Source: a virus
Length of the DNA stretch: 38,716 nucleotides
Strand: one strand, 5' to 3'
Virus record (IMG/VR): IMGVR_UViG_3300035698_018106
Coordinates: 1-38,716 of that record
Position numbers and translations under genes: made by a program. This document shows positions 1-9,600 of the stretch, one piece after another (position 1 is the stretch's first letter; each line of letters starts with the position of its first letter). The notes under the pieces are model-generated. The model ran no database searches and was not told the DNA's origin. It saw only the letters and a program-made list of their open reading frames with translations.

Positions 1-127
1 ATATTTTATCTGATTGGAATATTGAACAAGATTCTTCAATTATTAATTTAAGACTTAGAATTGATAATCATGATGCTTCAATAAATATTTTATCTGATTG
101 GAATATTGAACAAGATTCTTCAATTAT
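1..127 (+). repeat. 84-bp coding repeat, two visible copies
   Basis: Positions 1-43 and 85-127 are identical over 43 bases, giving a period of 84 bases or 28 codons, in frame with the fibre gene. The repeat encodes ILSDWNIEQDSSII. The first copy begins at the window edge, so more copies may lie upstream. Confidence 0.85.
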
Positions 128-911
128 AAGAATTGATGCATCTTTAGGAGACTATGTTCGAAAAGATGGTGATACAATGTCTGGTAAATTAATTACACCT
201 GATATTGATGTTATAAATGATATCTCTATTGGTGGTAATATTAATTTATCCAAACATATACATTTTGAAAAAGAGATAGAAGCACATATAGATGGAGATT
301 TATGGAGAGATCCATCTTTTGGGCATATATTTTATAAACATAATTTCGAAATTGGTGATGCATCGACATATGATTTAATTGATAAATTAACCAGAAGTGC
401 AAATGATTGGTTTAATTTTGGAGATTCATCAACATTAGATCCAGGAGATAGAATACTAATTGAGGACGCTCAAGATGGATTTAAAAAGAAATATATTGGA
501 GCAGAAGCATTTAAAGAAGCTGTTACTGGAGGTTTTGGTGATTATGCAGCATACGCACAAGATTTAACAATTAGTTCCACAACCTCATCTGCATATCAAA
601 ATAAATTAACATTAGTGACAGATGCCTCTGCTGTTTCATCTACTTATAGAGTTGGATGGACTTTCCAACTTTCTAATAGTAATAATTCTAAAGAATCAGG
701 ATATAGAGTAACATTAGATGGTGCGATTTTGGCTGAGGATATAGTTGCATTCCCTTCCGGGGGTTCATATCTTTCATTCTCAGTGTTTCAACATATTGAT
801 TTAACACCAGGAGCACATAGTTTAGCTATTGATTACTTAGCCGATAAAAATACAGCACGTATAAAGGATGTAAGATTAGAATATTTTAGAGCAGCAACTG
901 AAGCAGTATAA
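1..911 (+). CDS. Tail fibre / appendage protein, 3' part (5' end outside window)
   Basis: The frame is open from position 3 without a stop, so the ATG at 177 is internal and the real start lies upstream of the window. The first 43 visible codons form a coiled-coil region with a 28-residue repeat containing the motif DWNIEQDSSI twice. It is followed by DGDTMSGKL, a form of the GxTMxGxL junction common in phage tail fibres. The last ~130 residues (YRVGWTFQLS, LDGAIL, DLTPGAHSLAIDY, IKDVRLEYF) look like a small beta-sandwich domain seen at the C-termini of phage virion proteins. The architecture is therefore a rod with a terminal knob. An appendage role is inferred from this and from the neighbouring fibre genes; receptor and exact position on the virion are unknown. 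The next gene starts 12 bases downstream. Confidence 0.75.
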   Translation, partial: ILSDWNIEQDSSIINLRLRIDNHDASINILSDWNIEQDSSIIRIDASLGDYVRKDGDTMSGKLITPDIDVINDISIGGNINLSKHIHFEKEIEAHIDGDLWRDPSFGHIFYKHNFEIGDASTYDLIDKLTRSANDWFNFGDSSTLDPGDRILIEDAQDGFKKKYIGAEAFKEAVTGGFGDYAAYAQDLTISSTTSSAYQNKLTLVTDASAVSSTYRVGWTFQLSNSNNSKESGYRVTLDGAILAEDIVAFPSGGSYLSFSVFQHIDLTPGAHSLAIDYLADKNTARIKDVRLEYFRAATEAV

Positions 912-923
912 AAATAATAAATT

Positions 924-1088
924 ATGGCAAAAAAAATAAAAGATGAAGTAGCATTGGATGCTATTGTTATAAAAAAACAATGTTTGACTTATGCAATAGT
1001 GAGTGGTATATTAACTTGTTCTGATCCATCATGTAATGGTGATTATCATAAAGCAAGAAAAATTAAAAACGTTAAAAAAACATATTAA
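924..1088 (+). CDS. Small hypothetical protein, 54 aa
   Basis: ATG at 924 and TAA at 1086-1088 give a 54-residue basic protein starting MAKKIKDEV and ending KNVKKTY. It has three cysteines (C20, C32, C37) and a histidine at 42; C32-x4-C37-x4-H42 could bind a metal, but no complete zinc-finger pattern is present. The start context (A/T-only leader then ATGGCA) matches the start of most large genes here, and the gene fits between two neighbours with 12- and 2-base gaps, as expected for a translated ORF in a polycistronic late unit. No family is recognised. It could be a small virion or assembly accessory protein, or a chance ORF. Confidence 0.5.
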   Translation: MAKKIKDEVALDAIVIKKQCLTYAIVSGILTCSDPSCNGDYHKARKIKNVKKTY

Positions 1089-1090
1089 AA

Positions 1091-1957
1091 ATGACTTTTA
1101 CATATACATATTTATTAAGTGACTTCCTAAACTCATTAGTTGATTTAGATACATTAACTATACAAGTACAGGATAGTGTAATTACAGTTTCATTAGATTA
1201 TATAAACGATGGAGCAGGTTCAGGGACAGATGTTGATTTTTATTTTAAAGCAACATTACCATCAGATGATATTATAACATTAAATACAATTGTTGCTAAT
1301 CATACTGGAGAACCTATTACAGAAGAAACACAAATAGTTCAAGCATCTATATTAACAGAACATATAAAATATATTGAGTCAGGAGAAACCACTCAAGACT
1401 TATATGCGGCAGAATCACTAATTATTGATGTTTCCAGTAATGATACGAAAAAAACAGTAGATTTTACATGGTCATACTTAATATCTTTAATGTCCGGAAC
1501 ACTAGGAATTTCTGAGGATATGATAGGAGATAGTTTATGTATAGAAATTGCACCAAATACTTTGATAGGAGCATTTACACAAAATGTAAATCTTGGAGAT
1601 ACTTCATTAAATGTATCTCCAACAGTATTAGATTATGTAAAAAGAGGTTTTTATATAGGCAAATATGGAGATATGGATTCAGGATCAGAAATGAGTCAAG
1701 TTTTATCTATTGATACAGAAAATGGAAGGATAAATTTAACATCACCTTCTATATCTACTGCCACCGCCGGCAATTATTGTGCAATGAGTGCTAAATTAAT
1801 TCCTAATTTGTATATACACTCTCTAGATAAAATAGAAATAGGAAAACAAATACCAACAGGCCAACGAATAACTGCAGGAACTCCTGTTAGAGTTTGTTAT
1901 TCTAATAATAATAATGTGGCTAAAAAAATATCTTTTTTTGTAGAATATCTTTATTAA
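1091..1957 (+). CDS. Putative virion structural protein, 288 aa
   Basis: The protein is acidic and beta-rich, with no signal peptide or transmembrane segment. Residues 1-100 alternate hydrophobic strands (TLTIQVQDSVITVSLDY) as in a beta-sandwich. The C-terminal half contains LGDTSLNVSP and SEMSQVLSIDTENGRINL, followed by IGKQIPTGQRITAGTPVRV. The final FFVEYLY resembles ends of phage tail and decoration proteins. No enzymatic motif is seen. The gene is the last of its transcription unit: a strong terminator begins 25 bases after the stop. Its place between fibre genes suggests an appendage or baseplate-attached protein. The family is not recognised with certainty. Confidence 0.6.
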   Translation: MTFTYTYLLSDFLNSLVDLDTLTIQVQDSVITVSLDYINDGAGSGTDVDFYFKATLPSDDIITLNTIVANHTGEPITEETQIVQASILTEHIKYIESGETTQDLYAAESLIIDVSSNDTKKTVDFTWSYLISLMSGTLGISEDMIGDSLCIEIAPNTLIGAFTQNVNLGDTSLNVSPTVLDYVKRGFYIGKYGDMDSGSEMSQVLSIDTENGRINLTSPSISTATAGNYCAMSAKLIPNLYIHSLDKIEIGKQIPTGQRITAGTPVRVCYSNNNNVAKKISFFVEYLY

Positions 1958-1981
1958 GATTGCTATTATTTATAAATATTG

Positions 1982-2008
1982 AAAGGGACTTAGGTCCCTT
2001 TTCTTTTT
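1982..2008 (+). terminator. Intrinsic terminator after the 1091-1957 gene
   Basis: An 8-bp stem (AAAGGGAC / GTCCCTTT) closes a TTAG loop and is followed by TCTTTTT. It separates two fibre units, and a promoter-like TGAATAAATA starts at its last T. Confidence 0.9.
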
Positions 2009-2017
2009 GAATAAATA
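2008..2017 (+). promoter_or_regulatory. Putative late-type promoter, TGAATAAATA
   Basis: TGAATAAATA directly follows a terminator and lies 19 bases before the ATG at 2037. The same ten bases occur in the same setting at 12372 and 29815. It resembles the T4 late promoter TATAAATA; promoter function is inferred from position and recurrence. Confidence 0.5.
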
Positions 2018-2036
2018 ATAAAAATAAGAAGTCTTA

Positions 2037-3509
2037 ATGGCAAAACGTCAACAATTCATATTTAATGATAAAACAGTAGGCATAACTACTATTCTTTTTA
2101 GAAATCAATCACCTATTTTAAATATAGATAAAATTGTATTTTTTAAAGAAACTGGATTAAATGGTAACTGGATTAAAAAAGAATTTAAATATTCTTTTGA
2201 TAATATAGTGTGGTCATCAATGAGAACTTTGACCCAATATAATGTTTCTTCTATTGATTTTACCAACCATCCTAATTTTTACATGGAAATTTTATATACT
2301 AGAGCAAATTATAATACTGCTCATATAAACGATTTTTATTTATTTTATGATTCTAATAATGGTACCCCTGTAGATCCTAGTGTAGGACCTATTAATGCAG
2401 ATACCTTACAAGGGGAACCTGGTTCTTTTTATTTAGATAGAGCTAATCACACAGGTCCTTTAAGCGATTTAGGCGTATATAATGTTACTGATGGATCAGG
2501 TGCCGGGGTGTATTCTCACAGAGAAGATTCTTCTAATGGTACTAATATCTATTTTAAACGAATAGAAGGTAAAGGTGGTGTTCAAGTATCTGATAATTCG
2601 TTAGGTACTATAATAATTGATGCATCCGGAATATCAGCAGGAAATACTTATATCAATGAATTATCAACTGCTATAGGTGTTGGCGGAATTATACAAGATT
2701 CTTCATTCTTTTATACTCCAGGTAAAACATTTGAAGAAACAATGGAAGCAATGTTTTACCCTACATTATATCCTACATTAACTAATCCAAATAATTCTTT
2801 TGTTATTCAAAGTGGAGCTAATTCTTTAGAAGAAATAAATGATGCATTAACTGTCGTTTTTTATTCTTCTTTAAATAGAGGATCAATTAGTCCCGCATAT
2901 GGCACAAACGGTTTTAGATCTGGAGATTCTAGTGTATTTCATTATACCGGAGTTGATTTACCATTATCGGATAGGGATGATTCAGGAGGTAACACACAAC
3001 AAATTGGACCATATACTGTATTAATTGGTATGCAAGCCGGATGGACATCTGCAATTTCATATAATGAAGGGGATCAACCACTTGATAGTATAGGAAATCC
3101 ATATGATACATCTTTAGCAGCAGGAACTACATCTTATAAATCGGTTAATTTCGAAGGAGTTTATCCAATATATGCTACTACTGTAAATATTGACGTATAT
3201 ACAAAACAAATATTGTATTCTATGTTGAATGCAAATAATATAGTAATTCCAATGAGACCGGAATCAGGAGGATATAAACAATCCTTTGATATAGCAAATG
3301 CTTGGATTGGATTACCTACTGATAGAAGAGTTAGAGGAATAGAAACTTTTAATACATTTGCCCAGATATGGGAATATCAAGGTGGAACAGAAAATACTTC
3401 TATGACATATTGGACAGAAACTATTACAAACTATAGTGGAGTTCCTTATACCAGATATACATATAATGGTATTGATAGAAGTAGTATACAAATAAGATTA
3501 AAATTTTAA
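2037..3509 (+). CDS. Tail appendage structural protein with conserved C-terminal domain, 490 aa
   Basis: First gene after the terminator at 1982. Residues 1-115 form a beta-rich head. Residues ~150-195 (NGTNIYFKRIEGKGGVQVSD) match a short repeat also present in the next gene and at the end of the 1888-residue fibre. From about residue 229 a large domain begins with PGKTFEETMEAMFYPTLYP and continues with NRGSISPAYGTNGFRSG, GTTSYKSVNFEGVYPIYATT and the terminal QIRLKF. I recognise this as a recurring C-terminal domain of tail and fibre proteins in phages and prophages of Bacteroidetes, based on pattern memory rather than a search. The likely role is an appendage or baseplate-proximal fibre. The gap to the next gene is 6 bases. 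Confidence 0.65.
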   Translation: MAKRQQFIFNDKTVGITTILFRNQSPILNIDKIVFFKETGLNGNWIKKEFKYSFDNIVWSSMRTLTQYNVSSIDFTNHPNFYMEILYTRANYNTAHINDFYLFYDSNNGTPVDPSVGPINADTLQGEPGSFYLDRANHTGPLSDLGVYNVTDGSGAGVYSHREDSSNGTNIYFKRIEGKGGVQVSDNSLGTIIIDASGISAGNTYINELSTAIGVGGIIQDSSFFYTPGKTFEETMEAMFYPTLYPTLTNPNNSFVIQSGANSLEEINDALTVVFYSSLNRGSISPAYGTNGFRSGDSSVFHYTGVDLPLSDRDDSGGNTQQIGPYTVLIGMQAGWTSAISYNEGDQPLDSIGNPYDTSLAAGTTSYKSVNFEGVYPIYATTVNIDVYTKQILYSMLNANNIVIPMRPESGGYKQSFDIANAWIGLPTDRRVRGIETFNTFAQIWEYQGGTENTSMTYWTETITNYSGVPYTRYTYNGIDRSSIQIRLKF

Positions 3510-3515
3510 TAAGAT

Positions 3516-5855
3516 ATGGGAAGAAATAAAGGAACATTTAATTTCGCTGCAAATTTTGAAGTTTTAACAAAAGCTCCATTAGATGCAAGAACTCTAGTTA
3601 GCTCTTACTCTGACTTAGTTGATCCTTTGACATGGAATGATGCAGATAGTCTTAGTTGGCTTTTTAACGGTGCATTAGTTGTTGTTATAGATGATCCATC
3701 TTCAGGTGTTTATATGTTAAAAGATGCTGCTAATTATAATTTATATAATAATTGGGAACAAGTTGGAGGAGTAACACCTAAAGATATAGAGGATTTATAT
3801 GATTATATTGACGGTTCTATTGCTTCATTAGATTCAAGTATAAATGATTTATATACTACATTAACTATAATAGATTCTTCAGTAAGTTACTTAATTGATT
3901 GGAATACTACACAAGATATAAGTATTGGAGATATTCAGGAATCAATCATCAAAATAGATTCAAGTATTAATGAATTATATTCCAAGCAATCAGGAGTTAT
4001 TAATATAGGTGATGGTTCTGCAAATATATTCGCTGGATATGATCCATCTAATAATATTCAATTAAGAACATTATCAGGTTCGGGAGCTGCTATAGTAACT
4101 CAAGTTGGTGATAATATAATTATTGGTTTGGATGCTTCTTTTGCAGGCGAAGTTAATTACGGTGTTAATGTTGGATCTGGAGATGCAAGTATATACTATA
4201 GAAAATTAGGTGATGAATTACAATTTAGAGAATTATCAGCAGGAACAAATATAACATTAGATGTTTCAGATAATTTAATTATAATTAATTCAATTGGAGC
4301 GGCTGGAATTGATGGAGGTGTTTGGATTACAGATATAACTCCTCAAGGTTCAGGGAATGTAGGTGATAAAACATTCTCATCAGATGGAAATGTTTTAGAT
4401 TCATGTTTATCAGATACCAATCAGTTATCTGTGCATATTCTAGCACTACCTGGTCACACTAATTATAAACCTATAGTATCTATTAACTCTAATCCTGTAA
4501 GTATCTCTGCTGATGCAGATAGACCTCTGTGGGAAGGTATATACAACCTTATATATAATCCTTTAGATGCTAGTATTACAGTTAAACATGAAGATGGTGC
4601 AACTTGGACAACAATTGTTGATCAAGATACTCCAGCGGTTATAACAAGTGCTATATTTGTTGGTGGATATCCAGGATCACAAACTGAATTAAAAGCAGGT
4701 GATTCTTATTCAATACAAATACAAACTGATGTACCCGTAACGTCTATTTCATTAGATAATTATGGAGCATTCTTAGCCGGAACATATTCTGTAAGTGGAA
4801 CAAATGTAAATATCACCGGAACAATAGCAGATAGAGGAAATTCTGTTCAAGATTTAGGATTTAGATTAAGTGCTATAAAATCAACAGGATCAGAAAGTTT
4901 AAAATATACTAGTATTGATTATGGTACTACTGATGGAATATACAGAGTTAAATTAAATAACATTTATCCAACTATTACGTTTGGAACAGTAACATATCCA
5001 GGAGTTCAAAAAGCTATTAAACTCGGAGAAACTGCATCGGTAGTTAATACAATAACTAATTACGATACAATGACATATAGTACTCCTAATTCAGAATTAG
5101 GAATAACTGCACCAACAACATTTGCGAATCCTAAAGTTGTTTCTTATTCAACTGGAACTTATAACATAACAAATTCTAATTTACGAATTGTAGCAAATAG
5201 AGCCGCTAATAATGCAACATCTACACAAAATAGTATAGTATGGATTGCTAATACGCCTGCTACATTATCTATTGCAAATCCTGCATCTAGATTACGATCT
5301 GGAGGAAATGATAATACATCTGCTCAAAATCACACCATTACAATTTCAGGTAATGGACAAAGATTATTACAAGCGCCTAGTTTAGTAAAAGATTCAGGCG
5401 GAACATGGATTGGGGGAGGATTTTCTTGGATAAATAGTGCCACATCTTTTACTAGATCACTTGAAGTCCATGATAATGATACAAAAGGATCATATACATG
5501 GGGAGCAATATCAGGTATTAATTTAGCAGGTATCACAACTACTGTTAATTCAGGAGAAACAACATATATATTAGGCGGGTTTGTTAATAGAACTATTACA
5601 GTTGCCCCCTTTGGTACAACTGGGATTATTAATACAGAAATATCAGATTATAGCAAAATACCTTCTACCTTAGCATGGACAGGAAAAGCATTAACAATAA
5701 AAGCAGGTATTGGTATAACTGCACCACCAGCCGTTGTAGGTGGTTGGTCAGCAAGTTCTACATTTACTAATCCAACAACTATAAATATACTTGATCTTGC
5801 TACTGCATCATCTGTTTCGGCTCCTAGTACATTTACAATACAAGAAAATATTTAA
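3516..5855 (+). CDS. Tail fibre / baseplate-attached structural protein, 779 aa
   Basis: Residues 1-82 (GTFNFAANFEVLTKAPLDAR, then a Trp-rich strand region and NYNLYNNWEQVG) form an N-terminal domain that often attaches such proteins to the tail. Residues ~87-157 are coiled coil (IDGSIASLDSSINDL, LIDWNTTQDISI), sharing the N..QD.SI motif with other fibres in the window. Residues ~160-260 hold two copies of a ~50-residue repeat, one with LQLRTLSGSGAAIV and one with LQFRELSAGTNITL. The remaining ~500 residues are Thr/Ser/Asn-rich beta structure with Ig-like character (GGYPGSQTELKAGDSYSIQI). No catalytic motif is visible. A fibre or adhesin role is inferred. It is co-directional with and close to both neighbours. 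Confidence 0.65.
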   Translation: MGRNKGTFNFAANFEVLTKAPLDARTLVSSYSDLVDPLTWNDADSLSWLFNGALVVVIDDPSSGVYMLKDAANYNLYNNWEQVGGVTPKDIEDLYDYIDGSIASLDSSINDLYTTLTIIDSSVSYLIDWNTTQDISIGDIQESIIKIDSSINELYSKQSGVINIGDGSANIFAGYDPSNNIQLRTLSGSGAAIVTQVGDNIIIGLDASFAGEVNYGVNVGSGDASIYYRKLGDELQFRELSAGTNITLDVSDNLIIINSIGAAGIDGGVWITDITPQGSGNVGDKTFSSDGNVLDSCLSDTNQLSVHILALPGHTNYKPIVSINSNPVSISADADRPLWEGIYNLIYNPLDASITVKHEDGATWTTIVDQDTPAVITSAIFVGGYPGSQTELKAGDSYSIQIQTDVPVTSISLDNYGAFLAGTYSVSGTNVNITGTIADRGNSVQDLGFRLSAIKSTGSESLKYTSIDYGTTDGIYRVKLNNIYPTITFGTVTYPGVQKAIKLGETASVVNTITNYDTMTYSTPNSELGITAPTTFANPKVVSYSTGTYNITNSNLRIVANRAANNATSTQNSIVWIANTPATLSIANPASRLRSGGNDNTSAQNHTITISGNGQRLLQAPSLVKDSGGTWIGGGFSWINSATSFTRSLEVHDNDTKGSYTWGAISGINLAGITTTVNSGETTYILGGFVNRTITVAPFGTTGIINTEISDYSKIPSTLAWTGKALTIKAGIGITAPPAVVGGWSASSTFTNPTTINILDLATASSVSAPSTFTIQENI

Positions 5856-5873
5856 AATAAAGAAACCATATAC

Positions 5874-6563
5874 ATGGCAACATTAGATAGTTTACAATTT
5901 GAAATGGAAAGAAGAGTAATTCTCTTCAAACCTACAACTACAATGCCGGATAATACTCAATTAGGGTATAATGCCGATCCTAATATAATAGTGACGCCAT
6001 CTACACCAGGAGAACAACTTTTATTTTATAGTCCAAATAATACAAGATATGTTAATTATGATCCTTCTGGAAATACTGTTCAAGAATGGTATAAACATTC
6101 TCAACCTAATGGATGGTTACCTTTTGGAGGAGCAACAGTAGGAAGTGGCACTGATTCTTCGACATGGCAGCTTAATCAAACTGCTGAAGGCGTAGTTCTT
6201 CAAGATGCATCCGGTAATTTAATAGTTAGAGCTTATGATGGTAGTTTAGCTACAATAACAGTAGGAAATTTAGTTATTAATAATTATACTGGAGTATTAG
6301 TAGCAAAAGACGGTGTTATAACAGCAGACCCTTCTGCCGGATTATTAAAATCAGTAGCTGCTTTATTATTAGGAGATGATATTACTAAAAACTTTGTAAT
6401 ACCTCACAATTTAGATACATTAAATCATTTAATTACTATATATGAATCAACTAATGCAATAATATATCCTGATATATCAATTGGAGGTTTCAATGATACA
6501 ATTTCATTTTTGAGTCCTCCACCAACAGGAACAGATCACAGAGCTGTTATAATGGGTTTTTAG
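5874..6563 (+). CDS. Short tail fibre-like protein with C-terminal knob, 229 aa
   Basis: An N-terminal region with many polar turns (TPSTPGEQLLFYSPNN, WYKHSQPNGWLPFGG) leads into a beta-repeat (EGVVLQDASGNLIVRAYDGS). The C-terminal ~60 residues (FVIPHNLDTLNHLITIYES, IYPDISIGGFNDTISFLSPP, AVIMGF) look like the compact beta knob that ends many phage fibre and gp-like appendage proteins. The pattern F.I.H.L.T..H.ITIY recurs loosely in the last 60 residues of the following 1888-residue fibre (THSLGTGPFNISVYEG). Likely a small fibre or fibre-tip protein. It ends a gene group; a 73-base A/T-rich gap with a TATAAATA motif follows. Confidence 0.6.
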   Translation: MATLDSLQFEMERRVILFKPTTTMPDNTQLGYNADPNIIVTPSTPGEQLLFYSPNNTRYVNYDPSGNTVQEWYKHSQPNGWLPFGGATVGSGTDSSTWQLNQTAEGVVLQDASGNLIVRAYDGSLATITVGNLVINNYTGVLVAKDGVITADPSAGLLKSVAALLLGDDITKNFVIPHNLDTLNHLITIYESTNAIIYPDISIGGFNDTISFLSPPPTGTDHRAVIMGF

Positions 6564-6592
6564 GCAGAGACATATAAAAAAGAATAAGTAAT

Positions 6593-6600
6593 TATAAATA
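6593..6600 (+). promoter_or_regulatory. TATAAATA, identical to the T4 late promoter core
   Basis: TATAAATA lies in the 73-base gap before the giant fibre gene, 36 bases upstream of its ATG, followed by a low-complexity A/T tract of (AAATA)-type repeats. No terminator is visible in this gap. Promoter function is inferred from identity to the T4 late core. Confidence 0.45.
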
Positions 6601-6636
6601 AATAAAATAAAAATAAAATAAAAATAACTTAAAATT

Positions 6637-9600
6637 ATGGCAAAGTACGTACAACCAATTTTTGATGTTTATGGAGTGGCTGATTTTTATAATCAGGTGA
6701 CATTTGATGCATCAATTTTTTTACAGGGCGCCACCCATATAAGTTCGCCAGTAGAATCTACTGATAATACACCTTATACCTTATTAGTTGAATCTATAGG
6801 GGATGATGTTGTTATCAAGCAGAGACAACTTGGTACAATGGCTTGGGAAAACGCTTCTGCGTGGGATGGATCACTTGGAGATATAAACACAGATATTGGA
6901 TATCTGGAAACTTCAATAGGGGATTTAGACACGTTAACACAAACCCATGATATATCAATTGGATCTAATACTAGTTTATTATCGATTCATGATACATCAA
7001 TAGGTAACTTATTTTCAACTAACTTAATTCAAGATGCTTCAATACAAGCTGTTTGGGATAGATGGAAAGAAACTAATAGAACAGGATTTGTAGATAATAC
7101 ACAAACAATTGTATCGTTTGCACCTGGAACACCAGTAGGATCTGGTACATTTACAATTACACCAACTGGTACAGATTGGGAGTATTATAGAACAGGAGAA
7201 AAATTCACTATTACAGGTGCAAAAACTGTAACTCTTGATGGTGGTGGTGCTGCTGCAAAAGGCGAATATTATATTTCGATAGATTCTAATGATGGAACTT
7301 TATTATCATCAACTAGTCCATGGACAGGTGAAAGTAATACTGTATTTGTTGCTAAAATAATCTGGGACCCTACTTCAACACCAACATATTGGATTGCTGA
7401 AGAAAGACACACGATGACTATTGATCGAAAAATGCATTCTTATTTACATCGAACAATAGGTACCCAATTTGTAACCGGAGATGGTTTAACTGGCCCTGAT
7501 GTTGCAGGTGTTGGATCTAATGGTATTGGATTAACTGATGCATCAAATGCTTTTGGTGTTGCTACAACAACTATTGCAGATGAAGATTTATTTCAAAATT
7601 TAGCAGAATTAGTAAGACCAACAAGTCCTTCTAATGATTATATCGTATGGTATAGAACTGGTGGAGAATGGGAATGGAGATATGAAAATACACCATTAGC
7701 TGAAAGTGGATCTTATATTCAGTATGATGATACATCTGATTTAGTTACGGCTGATCCAGGTAAATTCGTTAATACTTATTTATTATTTACTAATTTAAAC
7801 AATTCAGCAGTTGGAGATACTGCTAGATTCTCTATTGTTATTGGTCAAGGCCAATATGATACATTAGACGAAGCCGAGGCTGAAAATCTTAATGATATGA
7901 ATCAAGATGCTCTGCCTATTGGAGAATGGGTCGCTGCATATCAATTCTCATGGGAAACTTCTACAGGTTATACCACTTCTGGTAAGGTCGCATTAGCTGC
8001 CACTCCAAAACCAATTGAAATAAGTGCTGTTCAATCTTCTTCAGCAACAACAACTAGTCACAATAGTTTATTAGGCTTACAAGGTGGAACAACAAATGAA
8101 CGTTATCACTTAAATAATGCACAATTCCTTGACTATATTGGAAAAACTGATGTTGATGTTTCATTAGGTGATGTTTGGTCAAAATTAGGAAATATAGATA
8201 ATTCTATTGCTGGTTTAGATACAATTACACAAACAAATACAACAGATATAAATAATGTTGAAACTTCTATTGGAGCTTTAGATACATTAACAAAGATTCA
8301 TGATATCAGCATTGGAGTTAATACTTCAGATATTGGTAATTTAGAAACTTCTGTAGGAGCTTTAGATGCTAGCATCCAAACATTGTCTACTAGTATTTCT
8401 ACTAATATTACAAATATTTCTACAAATGCTACAGATATTACTAATTTAGAATCTTCTGTAGGTGCTTTAGATACATTAACACAAACTCATGAAGCTTCAA
8501 TTGGTTTCTTATGGACATATGATAAAGTTCAAGATGCTTCAATTGCTTTAGCTGTTGCAGGTACAACTACAGCATGGAATGGTTTAACTCTTTCTGCAGA
8601 TAATTCAATTGGATTAGGTGGAACTCTTAGTGAAGATACTACTATTGAAACTGGTGGATATGGATTTGGTATTACCGGTTCTATGAGTGTTTTTGGAGAT
8701 TTAACTGTTGATGGTTCAGTAACATATTTAAATACGAATAATTTAGATGTTTCTGATAATATTATAACTATTAATACAGGAATGACAGGTACCCCACCAG
8801 TTAATATGGTGTCAGGTATGAAAGTTGATAGAGGTGATGCTTCTGCATACTACTTCTTATTCTCTGAAGCTACTGATACATTTAGAGTAGGTATTAGTGG
8901 TCCGGAACCTGGATTACCAGGTGATACACAAGCTGTTGCAACCAGAGAAGATACACCTAATACTAATGGTGTTGCATTTTGGGATAATGTTAATAACAGA
9001 TTTAATACCGTTTCTGATTTTACATTTAATGAATCTACAGGTCTTTCTATAGCAGATTCAATTACTGCTACAGGTGGTATGGATTTATCTGGACTTTCTG
9101 GAGATACACAATCAACTGCCTTAATGGTTACTGGTGGTGCAGGTGGAACTATTTCTACTAGAGCATTAGGTACAATGGCATTTGAAACTGCTACTAATTA
9201 TACTACGCATACATATGTTAATATTAATTTTGCACAAAGAGATTCATCTATAACAGTTTTATATAATGAAAATGATGTTCAAGATTTACATCTTTCTGCA
9301 TTAGATGCTTCTGTTACCAATCTTTGGTCTTATGATGCTATTCAAGATGCTTCAATAACTGCTGCTCTTAATAGTGGTGCCGAAGCGTGGAATGGTTTAA
9401 CTAAAGTTGATAATTCAATTGGATTAGGTGGAATACTAAATTCTGATGTATCAATTGCAGGAAGTAAAACTGGAAGATCGTTCGATATAACATTAGCAGA
9501 TGCTTCTGATTTTGCAGATACTAATATTAATTTATCAGTTGGAAATGAATTCGATTATGATGGTGGATTAGAATCAAATAAAGCAAGTTTAACATTAAAT

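Noticed and set aside
177-911. ATG at 177 as the start of the first fibre gene
   Set aside because: The same frame is open to the window edge and the upstream residues form a regular coiled-coil repeat continuous with the fibre, so the ATG codes for the Met of the DTMSGKL motif.
1971-1978. TATAAATA as a late promoter
   Set aside because: It sits 3 bases before a strong terminator, so a transcript from it would end at once. Probably chance in A/T-rich DNA; the same applies to 37354.
6564-6636. Possible RNA gene in the A/T-rich gap before the giant fibre
   Set aside because: Low-complexity AAATA-type repeats without pairing arms or tRNA features; better read as promoter and leader.
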